The position numbers and the translations under genes are program-made. A DNA stretch of 64,000 bases from Clitopilus passeckerianus (Eukaryota; Basidiomycota; Agaricomycetes; Agaricales; Entolomataceae): assembly GCA_944990035.1 (NCBI GenBank), contig CALYLX010000142.1, forward strand, positions 1,054,001 to 1,118,000. The letters are read 5' to 3'. A model generated the notes under the pieces. The model did not search any database. It was not told the DNA's origin and saw only the letters and a program-made list of their open reading frames with translations. Shown here one piece after another: positions 23,762-36,400 of the stretch; the stretch's first letter is position 1; each line of letters opens with the position of its first letter.

Positions 23762-24355
23762 GTGGTACATAAGCTTCGAGGAAACGGCGTCCCAGTCCCT
23801 GTTTTTGTCATTTCACCAGCCTTCAGAATCACAAAAGTCACCAAAACGGTGTCATTCTATTCTGACAGACGCTTCACGACGATTGGCTTCCGTAGTCCAA
23901 GGTGTATTGGGGACACATCGGAACTGGCGTATTGCCTAGCTGGAGAGAACCTGAGCCGATATGACCGCGGAGAAGTTGTTCGATTGGGTTTAATTGAGAC
24001 TCGGAGGTTGGTTTTTGGGAAAATACCATTTTTCGACGCCATTTTGACCCCCCGCGACGCGTTGTTAGCATTTATCTGTCAGAGGCTTAGCTCAACCATC
24101 GTAAAAGCTGCAGTGGTCTCTGGGCATGGTGGCAAATTCCTAACGCAGCTGGGATTCCTGCGCTCACGGTTGGACGCGTCTTGTGTATCTGTGATGGATG
24201 ACAACCTTGCCGACAGCGTTGCTGCATGCCTAGGCGCTGAGGTGCTACCTCGTTTTCTTCTTTATCTTTACACCTTGACTTCGAAGACTTGTTATACTCT
24301 GCTCGTGCACTATGTCTTCCGAGTCTCAACCTCTTATCCAACACTCCCAAAATGA
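23762..24355 (+). other. unrecognised open frame without ATG
   Basis: A 198-codon frame that opens after stops and starts with GTG. It has mixed, protein-like composition (e.g. FVISPAFRITKVTK, PRDALLAFICQRL, GHGGKFLTQLGFLRSR) and could be the 3' part of a decayed gene, perhaps part of the neighbouring pseudogene region. Its end overlaps the first 44 bases of the ABHD12-like gene in another frame. I cannot name it. An alternative 130-codon frame from an ATG at 23547 overlaps it. Confidence 0.25.
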
Positions 24356-25909
24356 AGAGGCTAGGCCTGACTATACGGGGCTGAACCCATCCCCGGACAA
24401 CAACTCCATGAATGATACTGAGGCAAATGTTGAAGATACCTGCTCAACCACGGCCAAAGCTTCGGGAGCGAACCTCCTCCAACGTGCTAGGAAGATCTTG
24501 CTAGTCATCGGGGTGTTGTATGTCTCTGCCGTTGTCTTGTTGTGCATACCCTTCTTCCAATCACAGTAAGTCATGACACCAGCGAAGCAGCCTGATGCTA
24601 ACACGATTTTGCCAGTGCGCTTTACTTGAATGCCATCAAGATACCGTTTTTCGCAGACTTTACAACGCCAGAAAAGTTCGGTCTAGCACGTCAGTCTATT
24701 ATCTTCACCATATATGTCATGTGTAACCAACTGAACCAATGATCCAGCCAACAAGACGTTGAACTTTCAACTTCACACTCCGGACAATGTTACCCTCGGG
24801 GCATGGTTCGTTTTATCAGACAAATATTACCAGTCCCTCCCGTCGCCTCCTTCGACCCAGGCGTCCATTCTCGAGGAACACATACCATATGCGACGAAAG
24901 ATTTCCCGACAATCCTTTTCCTGCACGGAAATGCGGCGACTAGGGCATTCGAGGTTCGAGTACGATATTACCAAGCATTCTCAAGCAGGTTCGGGGCGAA
25001 TGTATTGGCTATCGACTATAGGGGGTTCGCTGATAGCGCGGGCAAGCCGAGCGAACAGGGGCTAATCAAAGATGCGAGGACGGCTTTGGAGTGGTTGGTG
25101 AACGATGTCGGTGTGAAGCCTCAGAATATCACCGTCGTGGGCCACAGTCTGGGGACGGGTGTCGCAAGTGGGTTGATGAAGCAGTTGTGGGAGGAAGAAG
25201 AGTGGGTTGGGAGAAGACCGAGAGGTGTTGTCTTGCTTTCGGTGAGTAGGGGTGGGATGGAATCGCGCTGGGATCGGAACTAACCAGGAACCCACACGGC
25301 AGCCGTTTTCAAGCATACGTGAATTGCTCAACACATATCATATCCTTGGAGCGGTCCCTCTTATGAGGCCATTGTCATTAATTCCAGGAGCACCACGTGA
25401 GTGTAAGGAACAGTTTACTTGGAAAGGTTGAGCTAATTTGAGTTTAGAATTGATAACTTGGGCCTTGACACACAAGTTCGATTCATTGAGTGCCTCATCG
25501 GTAAGTGCTATGCGCGGAAAATTTTCACGTACACTGAATCTCCACTTTGTAGAGTATCAACGGGACAGTTTTGATTGCACACGCTGAGGACGATTGGGAT
25601 ATTCCTTGGATCCATGGACAGACGCTCTTCGATGCTTTCGTCGGGCGCTATTTACCGGCGGCTAATTCGGTACCGCTGGCGGTGTTATCCGACGATGAGT
25701 GGAGGGTGATTAGAGAGCGAGAGGAAGAGAGGAAAAAGAAACGGGACACGTTCGTAAATCGGGAGGTGATCGGCGGATTCGGAGTTGTGGAACATTTTTC
25801 CGATGAATATTGCCGGGTGATGTTTGTGAGGAGCGAAAGGGGAGGCCATGATTATCTCGGGATCCAAGAAGGGGTACAAGACTATATTTGGAAATGGGTA
25901 GTTGCATGA
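24312..25909 (+). CDS. ABHD12-like alpha/beta hydrolase, single membrane anchor
   Basis: Six exons: 24312-24565, 24616-24689, 24748-25241, 25303-25396, 25448-25500, 25553-25909, giving 441 residues. A polar N-terminus of about 60 residues is followed by a membrane segment (ILLVIGVLYVSAVVLLCI). The hydrolase fold shows the oxyanion region LFLHGNAATR, the nucleophile elbow VVGHSLGTG with Ser near residue 243, the acid in IAHAEDDWDIP, and the catalytic His in RGGHDYLG near the end. ABHD12-type enzymes hydrolyse lysophosphatidylserine and monoacylglycerols with the catalytic domain in the ER lumen. Activity here is inferred from the family. It lies two genes after phosphatidylserine synthase, which may be chance. 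Confidence 0.87.
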
Positions 25910-25995
25910 CGTAGTGGAGGGAAGATTTGGAGTGAGACAGAAAGTGACTGGCTTACCGGATTTTCGCATTTTGGCCGTTCTCGCTCGTTCACTCG

Positions 25996-28900
25996 ATGGC
26001 AGACAATTCGTCTGAAAAGACGAAGAATTCTTATTTTTATCCTATAAGATCCGTATTACAAGCAAATATCGACGAAAAATCGAATAATTCATCGACAAAT
26101 CTCACAGCATCCCCTCCTCCTAATCTACCCCAATCGACTTCGACCAGCTCAACTTCGACTATAATTACACCTTCTTCCGCGTTATCTTTAAACTGGGACG
26201 AACCACCCATTCCTCTATGCCATGCCGATCTCGGGCTGGTTCATCTCCCACCGCTCACGCCCGCTGCTCTGCTTGCTCAGCCATCGCAACCACAAGAAGA
26301 TGATTATTTCATACCCAAGATTGTCGAGCCCACAGATGACCCCATGAACAAAGAGCCTGAGATTACCGTCGATGACGAGGAGCGTTTCGTCAACTTTCGG
26401 TATCAGGCGACACAGGACCAGCACGGTCATCATGTGGTTGTAGGAAGGGAGGGTAAGCTGGAGAGATGTGAGGATGAAGTATGTATTCAGCTTTCTTTCT
26501 GCATCCCGACTTGCTAAAACAAGCCCCAGCCAATACGTACGCCTGGTGCTATTCAAGCCTTTGGTGTCCTCATCGCCGTACAACAAACCGACGAGGCTCT
26601 TGTCGTCCGCCAGGTTTCCGAGGTACGGGCCACAAGCGGATCTTCTCATTTTTCTTACTGATCAATCCCATTCTAGAATTCGACACAACTTCTCGGTCTC
26701 TCGCCGCGATACCTGTTCTCTCTGCGATGCTTCACCGACACCTTGCCAGAATCTCAGGCTGATCTACTTTGGGATAATATACAGTTTCTGTCAGAAACCT
26801 CACCCAACCCTGAATACGCGATTGAGGACGATTCGGGGTCCGAAAACCCTCACATCTTCCTCCTTTCGGGATACAGTTCTCCTGGTGGGGATGGTGGCTC
26901 GTCTTCGGACGAAGACAGGAACATGTGGAAGTGCTGGTGTGCTATCCATAGACCGGCTGCCGCTGACCTCCTCAATGCTCCCCTGAATCCCAAAACCTCG
27001 TTATCCTAGAATTCGAATTTGAGAAGGACACTGTCAATCCGCTCTATCCCCCTCCACCCAACAAGGCTGCCAGCACCCAGCCGTCTTCGACAGCCTCGTC
27101 AGCTTCACCACCTAGCTTTGGGTCATCCATGTCTGGCGATAGTGGCACCGAGTCTTCGGTCCCGTCGTTGTCTCTCTCCGCCCAAAGTTTTCTATCTAAT
27201 CAGCAGCAAGGCCTGGAAGGTGACGAAGACTGGCTCCCGAGTTCAGAAGACATCCTCGCAAGTACTACGTCACATGCGAAGCCTGTGCCTGCTCTGGAGC
27301 GCCTGAGGCGGATGAACGAAGCAGCATTCCCCACTTCCGATTCTGACGGATCGTCACCCTCACCAAGTTCTCCTGCACGTTTCCGCTCCATGCGCCGCGC
27401 TCAGCGAAGGCGGGGGAACTTTGGAGCTCGGGGAGGTAGACAAGCTGATGGGATTGGCATCGGTATGATGGACATCTTCGCAGTCGTTACTCAAATCAAC
27501 GAGCAGTTCGGCGCTGTGGATAGCTTGGAGGAGTTTTTGAACGTGGTAGTGGGAATTTTGAAGGATCTCACGCAGTTTCATCGGGTGTTGGTCTATCGGT
27601 TCGATGAGGAATGGAATGGGCAGGTGATGGCGGAGCTGGTGGATTGGAGCTGGACGAGGGATCTCTACAGGGGGTTGCATTTTCCTGCATCGGATATTCC
27701 GGCCCAGGCTAGAGCATTATATGCTATCAGTGAGTATACGCGTATATTTCATCCGCAGAACACTCAGCCTTCACAGACAAGGTCAGGTTGCTGTACGACA
27801 GGTCTCAATCAACTGCCAGGATTGTGGTAAGGTCAAAAGCGGATTTGGAGGTTCCTCTGGTGTGTTTTCGCATACAAACCCCCTCGGACGCGTGCTAAAC
27901 GTTCATTCAGAACATGACACATTGTTATCTACGTGCAATGAGTCCGATCCACATTAAATGTTTGTCTGACCTTCGGTATATGCGCCCTTTTATGCTTAGC
28001 AATTGCTGTAGATCTGGCAAACATGGGCATTCGAGCTTCAATGTCAATTGTAAGCCGTCAATCTTCGGTGGAGTATGACTTGTGCTCACGCCTTTTATTA
28101 GTCCGTTATGGCGTTTGGCCAACTATGGGGACTCATCAGCTGCCATTCATATGGGACACACGGCATGAGAGTTTCCTTTCCTGTACGACAGATGCTTCGC
28201 CTCATCTCTCAATCTGTATCGCGAAATGTCGAGAGGCTGAGCTATGCCCAACGATTACACACGCGCAAACTGGTCAGCAGTTTCGTTAATGACCATCAAC
28301 CCGTATGTGACGTTCTTCCTGTTTTACTTGCATTCCATATTTAGTTCCGGTATATTCATATTTGCCCACAGACGGGATATATTGTTAGCAATGCCGACGA
28401 CCTGCTCGGCTTGTTCGACGCAGATTTTGGTATTCTGGTCATTGGTGAAGGTGCCAAAATCTTGGGTGACCAGGAACCCACCGATTCTGGACAAGAGATT
28501 TTGATCATGGCGGAATATCTCAGGATTAAACAGTTCAAGTTCGTCGATCGTTTCTTGGTTCTGCCTGTAACCATACTCACGGACTTCAGGACAATCCAAG
28601 CCTCAGACAGCGTCTCTCGGGATTTCCCCGACTTGAACCTAACAGCCCAATTCAAGGTCGTTGCAGGAGTGCTTGTTGTTCCGCTATCAAGTCAAGGGAA
28701 AGATTTCATCGCTTTCTTGAGGAAGGGCCAACCAACCCAGGTGAAGTGGGCTGGGCGTCCGTATAAAACCTCAGCTGGCGGCTCAGCCGCAACCTCAACA
28801 TGGATGCGGCCCTCTGACGGATCAACCGATACTCCAACTGCCACCGCCACTACTACACCAAAATCATCGACAGCAAACGTTCAACTTTTAACAAGCAGTG

Positions 28901-31127
28901 AGACAAGTGGTGACGCAACTTCTGGTTCTGCAGGCGAAGAACGGACGAAGCACGTAGCACCGGCGGAGAATTCCATATTAGAACCGAGAAAGAGCTTCAA
29001 GATCTGGAGCGAGATTGTCGCTGGGAAGTGTCGAGCGTGGACCGATGAGCATTTAGAGACTGCTGGCGTTTTAGCTTTGGTCTATGGCAAGGTGTGCTCC
29101 ATTGACTTGATGTGGAGAAAGGTTGACATGCTGACTACATGTGCAAGTTCATCGAAGTATGGAGGCAGAAAGAGAGTGCAATTCAGACGACGAAGCTGAC
29201 CAACTTGCTGCTGTCGAATGCTAGTCATGAAGGTGCGTAACAGGGTGGACGTTGAGATAGATTCAAACTCACTGTTTTGTTTTAGTCCGCACACCTCTGA
29301 ACCATATTATCAAGTGAGCTCTTGGTGGCATCAGGGCGACGGTGCCAGCCTAATTGTGTTATCATAGTTACCTTGAAATGGCCCTCAATGGCCCTCTAGA
29401 TTCCGAAGCTCGAGAGAACCTTAGTAGATCTCATGAAGCATCGAAGGTATGGTGATATCTTTGCTAAGTGATGCAGATTTAACGCAGTTTACAGAGCCTG
29501 CTCTTTACTATAAACGATCTACTTGATCTCACTCGGCTGGAAAGCGGTAACGAGACGATATTCAATGAGCCCTTCGATCTCAAGGTTGCTCTGGAGCAAG
29601 CTACCCATGTATACAGGAAGGAAGCGGAAAGGCGGGACCTCAACTTCGAACTGGAACTGGACGAAAGCCCGAGAGCTGTCGTCGGAGACGCGAAGAAGAT
29701 ACAGGTTGCCGTGCAAAACTTGACCGCCAACGCGTGTACGTCTATTTCCCTCGTGTTCAGGTCTCTTGATGCTAAGAACACACTGTAGTTAAATACACGA
29801 CACATGGCAAGGTTACGGTTCGTTGCCGAACACTGATGGACACGGACAAGACCAAACCAAATCAAGTGGCCACCGAGATCATCGTCGAGGATGATGGTTG
29901 TGGAATTCCTTCAGAGAAGCTAGATAGTATCTTCCGGGAGTTCGAGCAGGTTGAGCGGCTGGATGCGAATCTACGCAAGAATGAGAAGACAGAAGGCGGA
30001 GTCGGTATGTCTAATTTTGTTGCTTCGTTTGAATGTGACGTCTTATCCCGAATTCAGGTCTCGGACTTGCGGTAGTTGCACGGGTCGTTTCGCTGCTGGG
30101 TGGGCAACTGCGGGTTGAATCTAAAGTTGGCGAAGGCACTCGCGTCTCGTTCCTTATCCCCTGTCTCTCTCGGAGTCGCAGGCCGGCAGTGGAAGGTCCT
30201 CGTCAGCGTCGTCTATCCGGCTGCGAAAACGCAACTCCGATAGCAGCGTGATCGAAGAAATCGGTAATCTGGTCGATGCCTTCAAGAAAGGCAGTCTTGG
30301 CGGACCAAGTTCCCCTTCGCCATCCATAGCCATATCTCCGAGCGAAACGTCACCAGTGCAAGCAAAGCCCCTCGAGCCTGAAGTTTCAGCGGTAGCTGAG
30401 CCAAGGCCTCAGGCTCCGTCTCAACCCAACCACAGTGATTCTCCAGTAACATTACCGCCTGCGTTGCATACAGCACCTCTCGCAAAGCCTGTTTCACCGA
30501 AGGCGGGTCACACACATTCTCGCCAAACGCCGGTGGCAAAGATGAGGATACTGATCGTAGAGGTGAATAGATCTCATTCTTTACCCCACACGCCTTCTTT
30601 GCTAACGCTCTGCAGGACAATGACATCAATCGTAATATTCTGGCCAAGCGTCTAACGCTTGATGGGCACACTGTCGTGAATACGATCAATGGCCAAGAAT
30701 GTGTTGATGTCTTAAAGAGCGACATGGACTTTGATATAATCTTGATGGACCTACGGTACGTGTCAATGCACTTGGGGCCCCCTGATTATTGGCTCAATCT
30801 GGTCATTATAGGATGCCGATATTAGACGGCTACGACGCTTCAAAGCAAGTACGACTACTTGAGCAGCAGGCTGGTCCTAAGTCGAGCCCACGTATCTCCC
30901 ACACGCTCAACAATAATCGACTTCCTATATTCGCTGTCTCTGCCTCGTTACCGGAGAGTCAACGCTTGAAGCTCATTGACTGCGGAATGGACGGCTGGAT
31001 CGTCAAGCCGATTGATTTCAGACGGCTACGAGACCTCTTGAATGGGGCGATGGATCAAAGTCAGAGAACTGGCCATATATATCGCCCAGGATATAACTGG
31101 GAAGTAGGCGGATGGCTTTCCAACTAG
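25996..31127 (+). CDS. fungal phytochrome: PAS-GAF-PHY hybrid histidine kinase with receiver domain; two apparent 1-nt gaps
   Basis: Seventeen exons: 25996-26478, 26530-26622, 26677-27729, 27777-27859, 27911-27959, 28012-28049, 28102-28302, 28372-28538, 28590-29091, 29148-29232, 29286-29313, 29368-29446, 29495-29735, 29789-30004, 30058-30562, 30616-30755, 30812-31127. The protein is about 1426 residues if one base is restored at 26992-26995 and one at 30158-30161. Bilin lyase region: Cys158 in RCEDE, spliced to PIRTPGAIQAFG. GAF: FPASDIPAQARALY and LISCHSYG. PHY: KGQPTQVKWAGRPYK and the tongue motif PRKSF. Kinase: SNASHE-VRTPLN with His917, N box ANAFKYT, EDDGCGIP, VGLGLAVV. Receiver: VE-DND, phospho-acceptor Asp1320 in MDLRMP, and KPID. 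It should bind biliverdin at Cys158, sense red/far-red light and pass phosphate from His to Asp. The loop between PAS and GAF and the PHY tongue carry long Ser/Thr/Pro insertions. Confidence 0.93.
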
Positions 31128-31525
31128 AGCCACAAGATGTGGACTGCGCTTCCTGAAATGTGTTCATCTTATGTCGACGCTGTGCATAACAATTGTTTTT
31201 TCACTAGATGGGCTTTCCTTATCTTATTTACGTTTTGGGGTTTGAGCAGCCTACACGTTTGCTCTCGTTAATTATTTTTCTTTTCCTCTTAACTGCTGTA
31301 GCCATAGTGATATTACCCCCAACTCGCTGGTGACACCTCGCGTGGGCATACACGTTCTGCCATGTATTCATTTTCATTTGTGACATTGCTACCTTACACC
31401 TAATGTATCCTCAATTACGCTCTCATTGTGTTGCTTATACAATATGCATGGTTTTGGATTAAGCAATATTATTCTTAGAATAAATACAGCAGCCTCAGTC
31501 CATTCTACAGTGTTGTACATATCCT
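31128..31525. other. tail-to-tail intergenic region
   Basis: 398 bp between the 3' ends of the phytochrome (plus) and glycosyltransferase (minus) genes. It is AT-rich and probably holds both 3' UTRs and polyadenylation signals. No coding sequence seen. Confidence 0.5.
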
Positions 31526-33246
31526 TTAATCATCCACTTCCTCCGACAATGTGAGGCGTTCTAGACACAGTCGAGCGACGAGGGCACCATCGAGAGGAAT
31601 AGAATTCCCTTGGAATCCTTCAACATACTTCGGCTCTGGTACTCCTGGGCTTGTGAAATATCTGCGAAGAGTGATCAGGTCCAAGACCTGGTAGCATATA
31701 ATACAGCCGACTCACGAAGAACCCCAAAACCCGTAGTGGGTCATGCCCAGAGCTCGCGTTGTGTACTCATAGTCAAATGCGAAACCTCCGGGAAGAAAAA
31801 TTCCATGACTGTACTCCGTGGAGAAGGCTTCATCCAGATCAACGACGTTAGACCATTGCCATGCACACCCATTAGAATCTGCGGAATAGGATCAATAAAG
31901 AAGTTGGTTATATACATAATCCACATGGCAGACTCACTGTAGTTCTCCCAGCTAATTTTATCTGCTCGTCTCGCGACATTTTTTCGGCAGCAACGATGTT
32001 CACCTCAATTCCGTACTCATCTCTGAGTTTGTACAATTCTTGGACCAGCTTTTCGTGATCTTCCTTGATCAACATGCGCCGGCCCCATTCCTGTCGGGAG
32101 ATATACGTGATTACGGGTTGTTTCGTCGCCTCGATGCTTGGGTCCAGAGTGGCCAACTGTACCGCATGGTCACGAAGAGGCTGCCACCAGTGCGCACTGC
32201 CAGGCAAAGCGGCAGGGGACGAAGCCGTTCTCTGGAAACGAGCAAAGTTCCACGATCGCATCGCAGCAGAACGGTCTGCTAGAATGACACGTTCGAAGAC
32301 AAATGGACGGTCCATTTCAGCTCGGTCTCGCCAATCGTCGCGGAATTCCATGGTTAGAGATGGGAGGGCGGACCGGATGACGAATTCGTTCATGGAGGCA
32401 TAGTCACGCCAATGGTAGGCGTCCAGGTTGTTGAACATGAATCGACGAACGGGAGGAAGAGTGGTGTTGCCATCCTTGGTGATATATGGGTCAAGAGCGG
32501 CATAGGTTCTCCAGAATCCGAACCATAATTCTGCAGACCAGTGGTAGTAATGGGTGACACTAAGAACGAATGTGAGTCGAGAGGTGCGAACATCGGGACG
32601 GCTGAGTGCCTCACAATTGATATGGGTCATTCACAAAGTACTGTAGAGTCTCGTCAGGGCACTGGATGTCTGAAAGTCAATTCTGTACATACTGTGACGC
32701 CGTCTAAGATGTGTGCTCCAGTTCCGAAGAGTTTTGAGGCTTCCAACCTGCTGATAACCCGAATGTCCTCATCCGTGGGTAGGCGAGCTTCAACCTTGTC
32801 CTCTCCGTTCTCTATCCATAGACCTTTCGAGTATATCCAAGTCACATTCGGAACCTTGGCTGGTTCGTCGGAGACGATGTAAACAACCCCTCGAAGGAGG
32901 TAGAGCTTGTCAAAGATGGACCAGCCTATCAAAGCCAGAACATATGAGGATTTGTGCGCCAAGACAGGTGTACTGAATTGTTACCTGGAGTGTGGGCAAG
33001 GATTTGAGTCGGCGGGACTTGCTGCTTTTTCCACGAGAGTCGTGTTGCGGGAAGTTTTGTGTCGACTGCCAAGGCCTTCTGGGTAGTAGTGTCGGCTGTT
33101 CGATGATTGGCCGACCAAGAATGGGCGGAAGAGGGCGTCGGTGGGCCTTCGGAATGGTCGCGACGGGGAGTGGAGACAAGGAGCAATATCAGCAAGAAAG
33201 CCAGCCAAACGACCTCGCGAGTCGTTGGGGCCGCCGTCGAGGCCAT
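31526..33246 (-). CDS. GT61-like (DUF563) glycosyltransferase, type II membrane protein; apparent 1-nt gap
   Basis: Six exons: 33246-32985, 32925-32693, 32640-32615, 32559-31938, 31878-31716, 31661-31526, giving about 480 residues once one C is restored in the run at 31790-31792. The N-terminus is a short cytoplasmic tail plus signal anchor (VVWLAFLLILLLVST), then a Ser/Thr/Pro stem. The catalytic part shows HYYHWSAELWFGFWR, RVILADRSAA, TYISRQEWGRR and GVHGNGLTSLIWM, the last being the hallmark of GT61 enzymes that include plant xylosyltransferases and animal EOGT. Without the extra C the frame leaves FFFP early; with it the sequence continues GGFAFDYEYTTRALG and splices to the end. It probably acts in the Golgi or ER on glycans; donor and acceptor are not readable. 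Confidence 0.85.
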
Positions 33247-33437
33247 CGTTGGCGTCGGGTTGGAGAAGGGGCGAAAACACCGTCACGGTCAAATGAAGAA
33301 GTTGAATGAGATCAGGAGCAGCCACGAGGCGGCATTTACGTGGTGATACAGATAGCATTGCAATTCGAAAGTGTGGTAGTCGACAGGGGACAACAATTAT
33401 ACACGGACAGGGTAAAATGAGTATTATACATTTGGTA

Positions 33438-36400
33438 TCAAGAAAGCGAGTCAGGATATACAAGTTGATGTGTTGCGAGAAAGTCTTCGTCGTCCATTAT
33501 GTCGTCTGTTTTGCTGTCCTCGTAACCAGGGATGTCCACGGATGGTGTAGCAAACATATTCAGATCGAAGTTGACGGTATCAGTCGGGTGAATGAAGAAT
33601 AGTTCATGAGTTGAGGCGGAGGGAGGTGTAATGGGTGAAGGAGATTCATGGCTGGAGGTGCTATCTCGATGATGACCTGCACTGTACGCTGGAGTTGTGT
33701 GCTCAGCACTTGTGTCAGGTATGATGGGTGAATCGGTGTCAGAAGCCAGTTCGTTATCAGAAGCGGCAGTAGGACTCTGGCCAGGGAATATGGCCTGGAC
33801 ACAGGAAGCGGATTCCTTTACTAATGCCGCGAGATATGGGTCGTTCTGTACCATTTCTTCTGTAAAACTTCCATTGTGCATGACTAACGCGACTGTGTGA
33901 GATTTTAGCTGCAGAGCGAGTCCCTCTCCCGGAGAATGACAGCGAACAAAGGGCTTTGACGCGCTGTGGTGGACTAATGGTGCCGAATTCGTAACGGGTG
34001 TCGACGAACCCTCCTCTCGTAGGAAACCTGTTGGTGTTTCTGGCACGTCTGTCGTCCCGGACCTGCTTGTAGTAGAGGTAGCAGAGGAGACCTGAGTTGG
34101 CCGGGAGGTGTCAGGTGCTGGCATTGATGAAATATCGATTGCCTTGACGGAGCTTAGCACCGATTATGAACTACGACAAAAAAGCACTCACGTATCTCGA
34201 AAGGACGTTATCCAGTGCCTGCTCTAGCTGGTCCCACCCGAATACCTTCAAGTCTTGTTGCATAATTCTTGGTTTGGGGTCGGGGAACGCCATGATACGC
34301 TGGAAAAATTGCTCGTCTTCCGGGTTGTTCTTGAAGAGGGTTATAGGATGAAGGGATTCAAGAGTTCTCCGAATCCGCCCCTTTTCACCAGAAGGAAAGT
34401 GATTGTTTGTCAGGTATTCCAGGAGCAAGAGAATATCGAACGAAGTTACGTGATAGGTATCAGTTTTTTCCCGGTGAATACAAGATATGACAGTGTCGGT
34501 CGCTTGCCAATCTCCGGGTTTTATTCGCTCACAAGAGATGACCAGGCGGTGACCATCGTGGTCCTTGTCAAATCGCACGAGCCGACGGCCAATTGTGCGC
34601 TCGGATACTGACCAGCCCATAGATTGATGGGCTAGCGGCGTCGTGAATTTCAGGCCCGGGGGATTTGAATTGTCTTGCAGCTGGTCACTTCGGTGGAACT
34701 GGGATTGCTGAGGAACAGTATTGACTGGATTCAAGTTGTGATGGGATAATATCCGCTCCAACGGTGGCCTGGAGGTAGAGTCGAGACTGCTGGGAGTGCT
34801 GGGTGAAATGGGGTCAGATAGCGTTGACGCTGGCCTGAGAGAAGTGCTCCTTTGGAAACTAGCAGGTTCGCTGTCGGGAGATGCCATCTCTTTAGGGCGC
34901 ATTTCTGGCTCAACCGACTCCATAGCCATGGCTTGGTGTTCTGAGGCTTTGGCCTCTTGTGCATGGTCAGAGGTGGAAGGGAGCTTGATGACATCCAGAT
35001 ATGATAGGGTACCAGGGTGCTGGTGTTCTGTAGCAGCTTCAAGAGCAGCTTGGTTAGCAACAATCTCAGTATCACTGTCACTGTTGGCTTGTTTAACGGG
35101 GAGTGGTTGCGAATGCGTCAATTTCCCCGTCAACTTTGCCAGTTCCAACGTGTTTGCAACTGCTTGGGGGGATACGGGACCTTGCTGGTCGACCGCCATA
35201 GCTTGTAGTGTTGCGAGAACAGAGTCGAACTTGTCCAGTGTTCGCTTCTTGCGAACGTCTCTCCTTGGTCCATCCCGAGCGGGAGGACATGCCAGAGGGA
35301 TCACAATTGGGAACACCTTGTCTGTGCCCTTGACGCGGTTCTTCCTCTTCTTCCTCTTCCGGAACACCTTCGCGAGGTCAATCCGTGGTGGCAACGAGTT
35401 ATTGTCTGGTGTAGGAGGATCTGTTATTTCGCCCTCCTCCTTAGGAGGTTCGTTGATGGGCCATTGTACAATATTTTCACTGGATAGTGCCGGTACAGAA
35501 ATTTCTTCACCTGTCATAGGCGCGACCTCAGGCTCTGGCTGCTCGGGTTCTTCGAAGACGATGGCACTGAAGACATGTTGAGGCTCGGATACGGAGGGCG
35601 ATCCTTGTGAGGCTACGCTAGTTGCAAGTGGAGTCGTGGGATGCCGTGGTGGGAGGTAACTTTGTGAGAAGAAACGAGGTGTTAAGAGTGGGGGCATGGA
35701 GGTAGGATCATATACTGTTGGTGTTCCAGGACCCAGAGAGGCGGCGTGCTTCACGTTGGTGTTTATGGCAGACACCCTGCGGGCTGGAGCCCCTGGGAGC
35801 GGGATGATCTTAACAGATCGCTCTGTTTGAGGCGTGGCTGGCCGGACGCAGGAAAATTCGATATCATCACTTGGATTAAATGTCTTCGTGCTGGTGCTCT
35901 GAGCAATCGTCATAGAACTTGAAGCTGAAGCCATCCCACCAACGGTTGAGAGCTGGGCTTGTCCGTCATTGTCCTGCTGAGAGTCGCCAAGTGTCACCTG
36001 GGAATCCACTAGTAAGACACATATATGAGCTCTAACTATACCTTGAAATAATGTCATAACATACCTGAAGGAAGGGTTACACTGGGAGTCTCGTCTTGCG
36101 ACTGATCAGACTCTGGAAAGAAGAGCGGCAGTACCTTGGCATTCTCTGCCGCTTTGGATATGTGAGCCGCCTCAGGTTCGTGTGTGCTTCCCTCTCTGTC
36201 GCCTGCACCCCGTACTGGGGACGAAAAATCGTCGTCGTCGTCACCCTCCCCCAGAGCTTGAGAAACAGTGGTTCCCGGATCTGGCAGTGGTGACGACGGC
36301 GGAATTACGACGGGAGTTTGCCCATCACTATCCAGGTGGACCTGTGGGCGCGAAGAATTGGCATAGGAGAATGGCGATGGCTCCTTGTCCTCATGGCTTG

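Noticed and set aside
26940..27012. An intron that could explain the first phytochrome frame slip
   Set aside because: The only GT-AG pair of suitable length and phase creates a TAA at the join and would remove conserved residues, so a missing base is the simpler reading.
34796..35581. 261-codon plus-strand frame across the DUF7082-like gene
   Set aside because: Shadow of the Ser/Pro-rich minus-strand coding sequence; composition is typical of antisense and it has no motif or splice logic.
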